A stretch of DNA of 7,940 nucleotides from Candidatus Aenigmatarchaeota archaeon (GTDB lineage: Archaea; Aenigmatarchaeota; Aenigmatarchaeia; QMZP01; QMZT01). The notes below the pieces were generated by a model that saw only the letters and a list, made by a program, of their open reading frames with translations, was not told where the DNA came from and did no database searches. Position numbers and translations under genes: made by a program. Positions 1 through 5,807 of the stretch are shown piece after piece. The stretch lies in NCBI GenBank assembly GCA_030634615.1, contig DAOWAL010000057.1, positions 1 to 7,940 on the forward strand. The letters run 5' to 3'. Position 1 is the first letter of the stretch. Every line of letters starts with the position of its first letter.

Positions 1-764
1 AATTCCAAAATAAGAGTATTCGCTGTTTCTGAAAGTGTAACATTTAATTGAACAGATTGGTCCTCGTTTGGTGGGTCTGGATTACGTATATATGAAGAGA
101 ATGCTATTTTTGTCGTATCCCTTATCCAGTATCTGATTGTTTGATTTGTGTTACCAGCGGAATCGTTTGCCCATATTGTTATGTTATGTTGACCATCTGA
201 AAGTGCGCCAAGAGTTCCTGACCACTCATCCAGATCAATTGTGCAGTTTGTATTATTCCCCCCGCCATCAACTGAATATATACTACAATTTATTGAAGTG
301 TCAATGTATGTGAAACTGAACACATCAGAATTTGTTGTGTTGTTTGTTGGATTGTTTATTGTTATGACAGGTTTTGTCAAATCGATTTTAAGTGTCCATA
401 TATCAGATTGATTTACTGTTGTATTTGTGCAATTAACATACCAAAATCTTGACCCCTCTTCTATTGTAATATTGGATACCATGTCTGTGTTGGTAACGTT
501 TTTTGTTGTCGTGTTTATATCAACGGCAACAATATCAATTGTGGAATTTTCTATGAACAACACACATGACGCAGATGCATTATCGCCAGTGAAATTGAAA
601 ATAAATGTTATGCTATCATTGTCTTGATTTGACCACGTATTGTTTGCAGGACTTACTAATTCAATAGAATCTATGCCAGCTGCAAGTGCATTAAAAATTG
701 GATAGAAAAGAACAAATAACATTATTGTTATGGCTAATGTATAAACTACCCCTCGTGCCCTCAT
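1..764 (-). CDS. Secreted or membrane-anchored surface protein, sequon-rich, Ig-like repeats (partial, C-terminus beyond left edge)
   Basis: Reading leftward from the ATG at 764, the frame stays open for 254 codons to the window edge, so only the N-terminal part is visible. Residues 1-5 (MRARG) are basic. Residues 6-29 form a hydrophobic segment that could be a signal peptide or membrane anchor; RG followed by VVYT also loosely resembles an archaeal prepilin cleavage site. The rest is rich in Asn, Thr, Ser and Asp, with about 20 N-x-S/T sequons. It contains two or more beta-sandwich-like units with phrases such as KPVITINNPTNN and ITIWANDSAGNTNQ, typical of Ig-like or Big-like repeats in archaeal cell-surface proteins. 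An in-frame TAA lies 14 codons upstream of the ATG, with no better start between. Function is unknown; an S-layer, adhesin or pilus-associated role is inference. Coding is supported by the long open frame, protein-like composition and a TATA-like box upstream. Confidence 0.78.
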   Translation of the reverse strand, partial: MRARGVVYTLAITIMLFVLFYPIFNALAAGIDSIELVSPANNTWSNQDNDSITFIFNFTGDNASASCVLFIENSTIDIVAVDINTTTKNVTNTDMVSNITIEEGSRFWYVNCTNTTVNQSDIWTLKIDLTKPVITINNPTNNTTNSDVFSFTYIDTSINCSIYSVDGGGNNTNCTIDLDEWSGTLGALSDGQHNITIWANDSAGNTNQTIRYWIRDTTKIAFSSYIRNPDPPNEDQSVQLNVTLSETANTLILE

Positions 765-785
765 ATTCTGTAAATATTTTTTTGC

Positions 786-794
786 ATAATAAAG
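786..794 (-). promoter_or_regulatory. TATA-like box of the surface-protein gene
   Basis: On the minus strand this reads CTTTATTAT. It is centred about 26 bases before the ATG at 764, where an archaeal TATA box would sit for a leaderless transcript. No Shine-Dalgarno-like sequence precedes the ATG. The call rests on position and AT-richness only. Confidence 0.4.
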
Positions 795-806
795 TTTTAC
801 AGTTTA

Positions 807-845
807 TTGTTCAGAAGTTTAACAGATATAAACAATTCCGAACAA
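807..845. repeat. Imperfect inverted repeat (hairpin) in the divergent intergenic region
   Basis: The outer arms are TTGTTCAGAA (807-816) and TTCCGAACAA (836-845), which pair at 9 of 10 positions. Directly inside them GTTTA (817-821) pairs with TAAAC (829-833). The only interruptions are one A-C mismatch and a two-base AA bulge (834-835), and the loop is ACAGATA. The structure lies between two divergent genes, so it is not a terminator of either. It could be an operator around the promoter, or a 5' leader hairpin of the rightward gene. Confidence 0.55.
824..832 (+). promoter_or_regulatory. TATA-like box before the small basic protein gene
   Basis: The sequence GATATAAAC lies 38-46 bases upstream of the ATG at 870. 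This would place a start site near 852-855, giving a short leader that carries AGGTG at 855-859. The box lies partly in the loop and inner right arm of the inverted repeat at 807-845. Tentative. Confidence 0.35.
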
Positions 846-854
846 ATTATTATC

Positions 855-859
855 AGGTG
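855..859 (+). promoter_or_regulatory. Shine-Dalgarno-like site for the ORF at 870
   Basis: AGGTG matches the archaeal anti-Shine-Dalgarno complement GGAGGTG over five bases and lies 10 bases before the ATG at 870. This favours the 870 start over the internal ATG at 909. Spacing is slightly long. Confidence 0.4.
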
Positions 860-869
860 TTAATAAATT

Positions 870-1190
870 ATGCTTTTTGGTTTATTCACTTTTGGAAGAA
901 GGGTAAGAATGCTCAGGAAAAAATGGGACAGGCTGAGAGAAAAGGCTCTTAAAAAAAATCAGCCGCTCAAAGGGAACATACTCACCAAGATGGATATGAC
1001 TGAACAGAATCTTCGCATTCTTGAAGAAAGAAGAGTGACAAGAGTGGAACGGTCGAGACTCGCCAAAGAAATTGAAATCGATTTAGAAGGTATAAAGGCC
1101 ATGGTCTCAATGAAAGACAGTGAATACGTTCAACATAGGGCCACTACAGAAACAGCTTCACAACAAAAATATCAAACAAGACCTAAGTAA
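870..1190 (+). CDS. Small basic helical protein of unknown function (106 aa)
   Basis: I do not recognise this protein. Its 106 residues begin with a short hydrophobic patch (MLFGLFTF), followed by a strongly basic stretch (residues 10-30: GRR, LRKKW, REKALKK). Residues 43-85 are charged and helix-forming, with spaced Leu and Ile suggesting a short coiled coil. The tail is polar and Thr/Gln-rich (residues 90-106). It has no cysteines and no enzyme motif. The hydrophobic-then-basic N-terminus could associate with a membrane surface or with nucleic acid, but that is inference. A Shine-Dalgarno-like AGGTG precedes it. An internal ATG at 909 (residue 14) is an alternative start that would remove the hydrophobic patch. 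It ends in TAA 36 bases before glnA, which appears to have its own promoter, so co-transcription is possible but not required. Confidence 0.62.
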   Translation: MLFGLFTFGRRVRMLRKKWDRLREKALKKNQPLKGNILTKMDMTEQNLRILEERRVTRVERSRLAKEIEIDLEGIKAMVSMKDSEYVQHRATTETASQQKYQTRPK

Positions 1191-1198
1191 AGATATAA

Positions 1199-1206
1199 TT
1201 TATAAA
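1199..1206 (+). promoter_or_regulatory. TATA box of glnA
   Basis: TTTATAAA, preceded by an A/T-rich, purine-containing stretch, is centred about 25 bases before the glnA ATG at 1227. It falls just after the stop codon of the preceding small gene. There is no Shine-Dalgarno match before the ATG, so a leaderless transcript starting at or next to the ATG is the simplest reading. Confidence 0.6.
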
Positions 1207-1226
1207 TCCTCTTTCTCAATAAACTC

Positions 1227-2558
1227 ATGCACACTTCTAGCAGTATTATTGAAAGAGCTAAGAAAGACAATGCAAAATTTTTCAACCTTCAATTTTCTGA
1301 CATAATGGGAAATGTCAAGAGTGTAACCATAACATTCAGTAAACTCGAAGATGCTCTTGAAGATGGTGTATGGTTTGACGGTTCATCTGTTGAAGGGTTT
1401 GCAAGAATACATGAAAGCGACATGTTCCTAAAGCCAGATATTTCCACTTACAAAGTTATACCTTGGTATGAAGGTGAAGACAAAACAGCAAGGTTGATAT
1501 GTGACGTACATGTACCTGATGGCAAGCCATTTGAAGGAGATCCAAGATACATATTAAAAAAAGTTCTTGCAGAAGCAAGGGAAATGGGATTTATTTACAA
1601 CACAGGACCAGAACTTGAATTCTTCCTTTTCAAAAAAGATAATGGAAAAATACACCCATTGCCACACGACAAAGGAGGATACTTTGATCTTTCAATGGAC
1701 CTTGCGTTTGAAGTCAGAAAAGACATGGTACTCGCAATGGAAAAAATGGGAATAGAAGCAGAAGCTTCACATCATGAGGTTGCACATGCACAACATGAAA
1801 TAGATTTCAAATACGGTGATGCATTAAAAACAGCTGACAGTACCAATACAATGAAATTTACATTAAAAGCAATTGCCCAAAAATATGATCTGCACGCAAC
1901 ATTTATGCCAAAACCCATATTCGGAACAAACGGTTCAGGGATGCACGTACACCAGAGTTTGTTTAACACCAATGGAAAGAATCTTTTCTACGATAAAGAC
2001 GACAAATACAGACTTTCAAAATTAGCTTACAGCTTCATGGCAGGGCAACTTGAACATGTAAAAGCCATGTCAGCAATACTCGCCCCAACTGTAAATTCAT
2101 ATAAAAGACTTGTACCAGGATACGAAGCTCCTGTTTACATATGCTGGGCACAGGTAAATCGTTCTGCTCTTATGAGAATACCAAGATACACCGAGGGAAG
2201 GGAACAATCAGTTAGATGTGAACTGCGGTGCCCTGATCCAACATGTAATCCATATTTGGCTTTTGCAGTAATGTTAAAAGCAGGTCTTGATGGTATAAAG
2301 AGGAATCTTAAACCACGAGCACCTGTTGAGGAAAACGTATATGGGTTCAACAACGGTAAACTCAAAGAACTAAATATTGATGTTCTTCCACACTCGCTAT
2401 GGGGAGCAATCAAGGAACTGAAAAAGGATAAAGTAATTCAGGAAGCACTTGGTAAACAAACATACGAAAGTTATGTTACTGCAAAGACCAAAGAATGGGA
2501 TGATTTTAGAATACATGTAACAGACTGGGAAGTAAAAAGGTATCTAGAAACAACTTAA
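1227..2558 (+). CDS. glnA: Glutamine synthetase, type I (alpha-like)
   Basis: Catalyses ATP-dependent amidation of glutamate with ammonium to glutamine, as a cytosolic dodecamer in this family. At 443 residues it matches the short GSI-alpha form. Visible motifs in order: WFDGSSVEGF (49-58) with R60, the position linked to glutamine feedback in Bacillus-type enzymes; metal and glutamate binding GPELEFF (127-133) and HHEVAHAQHEI (182-192); ammonia/ATP-site GSGMHVHQS (236-244); NSYKRLVPGYEAP (290-302) with the catalytic-loop Glu at 300; and RCPDPTCNPYLA (334-345). The adenylylation motif NLYDLPP of GSI-beta is absent (PVEENVYGF instead), so control by adenylylation is unlikely. The start gives the usual family N-terminus and sits 25 bases after a TATA box. 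It supplies the shared substrate of the neighbouring amidotransferases. Its TAA abuts the stop codon of convergent guaAB with no gap. Confidence 0.98.
   Translation: MHTSSSIIERAKKDNAKFFNLQFSDIMGNVKSVTITFSKLEDALEDGVWFDGSSVEGFARIHESDMFLKPDISTYKVIPWYEGEDKTARLICDVHVPDGKPFEGDPRYILKKVLAEAREMGFIYNTGPELEFFLFKKDNGKIHPLPHDKGGYFDLSMDLAFEVRKDMVLAMEKMGIEAEASHHEVAHAQHEIDFKYGDALKTADSTNTMKFTLKAIAQKYDLHATFMPKPIFGTNGSGMHVHQSLFNTNGKNLFYDKDDKYRLSKLAYSFMAGQLEHVKAMSAILAPTVNSYKRLVPGYEAPVYICWAQVNRSALMRIPRYTEGREQSVRCELRCPDPTCNPYLAFAVMLKAGLDGIKRNLKPRAPVEENVYGFNNGKLKELNIDVLPHSLWGAIKELKKDKVIQEALGKQTYESYVTAKTKEWDDFRIHVTDWEVKRYLETT
2534..2538 (-). terminator. Possible T-run terminator for guaAA-guaAB
   Basis: On the minus strand a TTTTT run occurs about 20 bases past the guaAB stop, inside the 3' end of glnA. 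Archaeal RNA polymerase can terminate at U-runs without a hairpin. There is no intergenic space, so any terminator must lie inside the opposite gene. Weak, because such runs are common in AT-rich DNA. Confidence 0.25.
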
Positions 2559-3506
2559 TTATTCAAATTCTATTGTTCCCGGAGGTTTATTTGTAATATC
2601 ATAAACAACTCTGTTTACTTTGTCACCGAGTTTGTTTGTTATTTCTATTGAAATTTTTTCAAGTACTTCATGTGGTATTTTTGAGTAAGATGCACTCATA
2701 CCGTCAAGACTCTGAACTGCCCGAATGGAAACAATATAAACATAGTTTCTAAGATCGCCATGTACACCGACTGTTTTTGATGAAAGAAGTGTTGCAAAGT
2801 ATTGCCATGGTTTTTCAATCTTTCCTTCGTCAGCAGATTTTTCTATTATACCTTCCATTATTGCATTGGCTTCTCTTACAACTTCCACTTTTTCTTTTGT
2901 AATGTCGCCAACAATCCTGACAGCTAAACCAGGACCAGGGAATGGTTGCCTTTCCTTTGATTCAACTCCCAATAGTCTTGCAACTTTCCTAACTTCGTCT
3001 TTGTATACATCCCTGAGGGGTTCCACTATCTCAAAACCTATGTCTTCAGGAAGACCACCAACATTGTGATGAGATTTTATCGTGTCCCTTTCACCACCAC
3101 CTGACTCTATCCAGTCAGGTGCGATTGTGCCTTGTATCAAGTATTTAACACCGTCTTTTTTTGCCTCTTCCTCAAAGACTCTTATGAATCTTTCGCCTAT
3201 TATTTTTCTTTTCTCTTCAGGCTCTGTTACATTTTCAAGAGCTGTTAAGAAATCTTCTGATGCATTGATTATCTTAAAATTAAGACCAAGATTTTCAAAC
3301 ATTTTTCTGACTTCTTCTGTTTCATTCTTTCTCATCATTCCAGTGTCGACATAAACAGCAACGAGATTATTACCAATTGCTTTTTTCGCTAAGACTGCTG
3401 CAACAGTTGAATCAACTCCGCCAGAACATGCTATCATTGCCTTATCGGTTAGTTTTTCTTTTAGCTTTTCTGTTTCTTCTTTTACGAATTTTTCAGCATC
3501 AAACAT
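2559..3506 (-). CDS. guaAB: GMP synthase subunit B (ATP-pyrophosphatase)
   Basis: Adenylates XMP with ATP and transfers ammonia from the partner GuaAA to give GMP, the last step of guanylate synthesis in the cytosol. At 315 residues it is the normal length for the stand-alone archaeal subunit. Motifs: PP-loop ACSGGVDST (26-34), which binds ATP pyrophosphate; YVDTGMMRK (52-60); QGTIAPDWIESGG (125-137); KSHHNVGGLP (144-153); RQPFPGPGLAVR (186-197); and the family-typical C-terminus YDITNKPPGTIEFE (302-315). It lies 9 bases after guaAA on the same strand, an obvious operon in the order amidotransferase then synthetase. No clear Shine-Dalgarno site is present in the short gap, so translation may be coupled. 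It converges with glnA with zero intergenic bases. Confidence 0.97.
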   Translation of the reverse strand: MFDAEKFVKEETEKLKEKLTDKAMIACSGGVDSTVAAVLAKKAIGNNLVAVYVDTGMMRKNETEEVRKMFENLGLNFKIINASEDFLTALENVTEPEEKRKIIGERFIRVFEEEAKKDGVKYLIQGTIAPDWIESGGGERDTIKSHHNVGGLPEDIGFEIVEPLRDVYKDEVRKVARLLGVESKERQPFPGPGLAVRIVGDITKEKVEVVREANAIMEGIIEKSADEGKIEKPWQYFATLLSSKTVGVHGDLRNYVYIVSIRAVQSLDGMSASYSKIPHEVLEKISIEITNKLGDKVNRVVYDITNKPPGTIEFE

Positions 3507-3515
3507 AGTATCAAC

Positions 3516-4103
3516 TTATTTCTCTGATTTATATTTTTTACATATTTCTATGAAATTTTTGAAAATCTCATAACCAAACTCAGTATCCTCGACTTCGGGA
3601 TGATATTGAAGACCATAGAACGGTTTTTCTTTGTGATGTATTGCCTGAATAAGACAATTTTCAGACGAAGCAAGTATTTCAAATTCATCTGGTAATTCCT
3701 TTATTTCATCATTATGCGATTCCCATGCTATGAATGTTTTTGGAAAACCCTTGAATATTGGTGAATCCCTTTTTACGGTAACCTTTGTTTTACCAAATTC
3801 AGGAACTGTAGAAGGACCCGCCTTGCCCCCGAAATGCAAAGCCATGAACTGGTGACCAACACATAGACCAATTATAGGAATTTTTGCATGATTAAGATAT
3901 TCTCCTATCTCTCCAAGTCTTGCCGATTCCCATCCTATACGGGCAGCACCACCTGACAAAACAAGACCGTCAACATTCTCTTTCTCAATTTCCTTTAGTG
4001 GTGTTGTGTTCGGTATTATTTTTGTTTCCACTCCGAGGTCTCTTAGAACTCTCCATTCTCTGTGTGTCCATTGGCCTCCGTTGTCAACAACAAATATTTT
4101 CAT
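3516..4103 (-). CDS. guaAA: GMP synthase subunit A (glutamine amidotransferase)
   Basis: Class I glutamine amidotransferase that hydrolyses glutamine and passes ammonia to GuaAB. The start is set at the ATG at 4103, giving 195 residues beginning MKIFVVDNGGQWTH, the conserved opening of archaeal GuaAA. A frame extending to an ATG at 4232 adds 43 residues unlike the family and would run 71 bases into pyrG, so it was not used. Catalytic nucleophile C81 lies in GLCVGHQ (79-85), and H168 and E170 in LQYHPEVE (165-172). LVLSGGAAR (47-55) contributes the oxyanion loop region, and SHNDEI (129-134) is also conserved. The N-terminal HREWRVLRDLG (14-24) resembles Thermoplasma GuaAA from memory, a hint about lineage only. 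It is first in the guaAA-guaAB operon and divergent from pyrG. A TATA-like box is centred 24 bases before the ATG. Confidence 0.96.
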   Translation of the reverse strand: MKIFVVDNGGQWTHREWRVLRDLGVETKIIPNTTPLKEIEKENVDGLVLSGGAARIGWESARLGEIGEYLNHAKIPIIGLCVGHQFMALHFGGKAGPSTVPEFGKTKVTVKRDSPIFKGFPKTFIAWESHNDEIKELPDEFEILASSENCLIQAIHHKEKPFYGLQYHPEVEDTEFGYEIFKNFIEICKKYKSEK

Positions 4104-4115
4104 AAGATAAATTAT
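4103..4115. repeat. 13-bp direct repeat, copy 1, between the guaAA TATA box and start
   Basis: TAAGATAAATTAT is identical to the copy at 4148-4160, with copy starts 45 bases apart. This copy covers the last base of the guaAA start codon and the 12 bases before it on the minus strand, between the putative TATA box and the inferred leaderless transcription start. That position fits a repressor site. Confidence 0.6.
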
Positions 4116-4122
4116 ACTTGAG

Positions 4123-4131
4123 TAAATAAAA
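4123..4131 (-). promoter_or_regulatory. TATA-like box of guaAA
   Basis: On the minus strand this reads TTTTATTTA, centred about 24 bases before the guaAA ATG at 4103. It lies back-to-back with the pyrG TATA box at 4132-4141, making a compact divergent promoter. Confidence 0.42.
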
Positions 4132-4141
4132 CTTTTTAAAG
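4132..4141 (+). promoter_or_regulatory. TATA box of pyrG
   Basis: CTTTTTAAAG is centred about 25 bases before the pyrG ATG at 4162. No Shine-Dalgarno match is present between the box and the ATG, suggesting a leaderless mRNA. Confidence 0.5.
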
Positions 4142-4147
4142 TATCTT

Positions 4148-4160
4148 TAAGATAAATTAT
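4148..4160. repeat. 13-bp direct repeat, copy 2, next to the pyrG start
   Basis: A perfect second copy of TAAGATAAATTAT ends one base before the pyrG ATG. As with copy 1 it falls between the TATA box and the inferred transcription start. The duplicated placement in a 58-base divergent intergenic region suggests a shared operator, though AT-rich sequence raises the chance of coincidence. Confidence 0.6.
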
Positions 4161-4161
4161 T

Positions 4162-5766
4162 ATGCCGGGAAAGACAAAATATATTGTCACGACAGGGGGC
4201 GTACTCTCGGGTCTTGGTAAAGGGATATTCACTGCTTCTTTAGGAAAACTTCTCCAGTCAAAAGGGTTTAAAGTAGTTCCAGTAAAGATAGACCCTTACG
4301 TAAATATTGACGCTGGGACAATGAATCCTGTGGAACACGGAGAAGTATTTGTTCTGGATGACGGTGGAGAGGTTGACATGGATCTTGGAAATTATGAAAG
4401 ATTTCTGAATCTTAACATGAGAAGCGAAAACAACATAACAACAGGTAAAATTTATCAAAGAGTCATAGAAAAGGAAAGAGAGGGCAAATATCTTGGAAAA
4501 ACTGTACAGTTAATACCTCACATAACAAACGAAATTCAGGAATGGATCAAAAAAGTGGGTAAATATTACAATGCAGACATTGTAATGATAGAAGTTGGCG
4601 GAACAGTCGGTGACATAGAAAATTTGGTTTTCATGGAAGCATGCAGACAACTTTCCTTGAAAGAAGATGTTATGTTTGCACACTGTACACTTGTTCCTAT
4701 ACTCAGTGTTGTAGGTGAACAAAAAACAAAACCAACACAGCAAAGTGTACAGAAACTTAGGGAAATTGGAATACAGCCAGATTTACTTTTTTGCAGATCA
4801 CCTAGAATGCTAAAACCTAAAATAAAAGAAAAGCTTTCAATGTTTTGCGGAGTTTCTGCTGACAATGTTATATCAGGTCCTGATTTGGAAAGTATTTACA
4901 AAGTTCCTTTGGTAATGGAGGAACAGGATTTGACAAGAAAGGTCTTAAAGTTTTTCAACCTAAAACCGAGAAAGACCGACATGAAGGAATGGACAAAATT
5001 TGTGAAAAATATGGAAAAAGCAACTAAAACAATCAACATAGCAATAACAGGAAAGTACACAGAACTTGAAGATTCATATGTTTCAATTGTTGAATCACTT
5101 AAGACATCATGCGGGAAACTTGGATATAAACTAAAGATCAACTGGATAGAGACAACTGACATAGAGCAGAAAAAAATAAATGTTTCGGATTCACTGAAAG
5201 GAATGGATGGTATAATTGTTCCAGGCGGTTTTGGTTCAAGAGGAACAGAAGGTAAGATTGAATGTATCAAATATGCCAGAAAAAACAAAATTCCATTTTT
5301 AGGATTATGTTATGGCTTCCAGCTTGCAACAATAGAATTTGCAAGAAATGTGTGTGGGATGAAAGGTGCAAACTCAACTGAAATAGATGAAAAAACACCA
5401 CATCCTATAATAGACTTACTACCTGAGCAAAGAAAAATATACAAAAAAGGCGGGACCATGCGCCTTGGCGGACAGGATGTCATAATCAAGAAAGGGACAA
5501 GAGCTGAAAAGGTATACGGTACCCTTAAAGCAAGAGAAAGATTTAGGCACAGGTGGGAATTTGTACCGGATTACAGAAAGAAAATTGAAAGTAATGGTAT
5601 GGTTTTCTCAGGTCATGATAAATCTGGCGAGATAATGCAAATACTTGAATTACCAAATCACCCATTTTTCATGGCATCACAATTCCATCCGGAACTTACA
5701 ACTAGAATATTAAATCCAAATCCATTATTCCTCAACTTTGTAAAGGCTGCTGTAGATAACTCTTAA
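4162..5766 (+). CDS. pyrG: CTP synthase (glutamine-hydrolysing)
   Basis: Converts UTP to CTP using ATP and glutamine-derived ammonia; active as a cytosolic tetramer in this family. The full-length protein of 534 residues has two domains. The N-terminal synthetase domain (about 1-270) carries GGVLSGLGKG (12-21, P-loop), KIDPYVNIDAGTMNP (42-56), HGEVFVLDDGGE (59-70), DLGNYERF (74-81) and IEVGGTVGDIE (143-153, Mg-binding). The C-terminal class I amidotransferase domain (about 290-534) carries VPGGFGSRG (353-361), nucleophile C383 in GLCYGFQ (381-387), and H509 with E511 in QFHPE (507-511). All catalytic residues are present. The Tyr after the nucleophile, where bacterial enzymes usually have Leu, is a mild variation. 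It is divergent from guaAA across 58 bases and is followed 41 bases later by purF on the same strand, probably as an operon. Confidence 0.98.
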   Translation: MPGKTKYIVTTGGVLSGLGKGIFTASLGKLLQSKGFKVVPVKIDPYVNIDAGTMNPVEHGEVFVLDDGGEVDMDLGNYERFLNLNMRSENNITTGKIYQRVIEKEREGKYLGKTVQLIPHITNEIQEWIKKVGKYYNADIVMIEVGGTVGDIENLVFMEACRQLSLKEDVMFAHCTLVPILSVVGEQKTKPTQQSVQKLREIGIQPDLLFCRSPRMLKPKIKEKLSMFCGVSADNVISGPDLESIYKVPLVMEEQDLTRKVLKFFNLKPRKTDMKEWTKFVKNMEKATKTINIAITGKYTELEDSYVSIVESLKTSCGKLGYKLKINWIETTDIEQKKINVSDSLKGMDGIIVPGGFGSRGTEGKIECIKYARKNKIPFLGLCYGFQLATIEFARNVCGMKGANSTEIDEKTPHPIIDLLPEQRKIYKKGGTMRLGGQDVIIKKGTRAEKVYGTLKARERFRHRWEFVPDYRKKIESNGMVFSGHDKSGEIMQILELPNHPFFMASQFHPELTTRILNPNPLFLNFVKAAVDNS

Positions 5767-5780
5767 AAAGTTTAATTGTA

Positions 5781-5797
5781 GAGATAATATTTATCTC
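5781..5797. promoter_or_regulatory. Perfect palindrome upstream of purF (possible operator)
   Basis: GAGATAA (5781-5787) and TTATCTC (5791-5797) are perfect 7-bp inverted arms around TAT, 10 bases before the purF ATG. No T-run follows, so it does not look like a terminator for pyrG. It could be a dyad operator or a weak leader hairpin. Its AGATAAAT core resembles the repeats in the guaAA/pyrG promoter. Confidence 0.5.
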
Positions 5798-5802
5798 GAG
5801 GG
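5798..5802 (+). promoter_or_regulatory. Shine-Dalgarno-like site of purF
   Basis: GAGGG ends 5 bases before the purF ATG at 5808 and contains the GAGG core. It is one of the few ribosome-binding-like sites in the window, as expected for a gene that follows pyrG on the same transcript. It supports the 5808 start. Confidence 0.5.
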
Positions 5803-5807
5803 TTTCA

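Noticed and set aside
427..627. 66-residue plus-strand ORF antisense to the surface-protein gene
   Set aside because: It is a shadow of the long minus-strand open frame that encodes Ig-like repeats.
698..952. 84-residue plus-strand ORF
   Set aside because: It overlaps the start of the minus-strand surface gene and the 870 gene in another frame, and its composition is not protein-like. The two overlapped frames are better supported.
4104..4232. 43-residue N-terminal extension of guaAA from an ATG at 4232
   Set aside because: It overlaps pyrG by 71 bases, does not resemble GuaAA, and the conserved N-terminus MKIFVVDNGG starts at 4103 behind a TATA-like box.
4896..5288. 130-residue minus-strand ORF inside pyrG
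   Set aside because: The frame is antisense to conserved CTP synthase sequence, with no promoter or recognisable motif; it is a codon-bias shadow.
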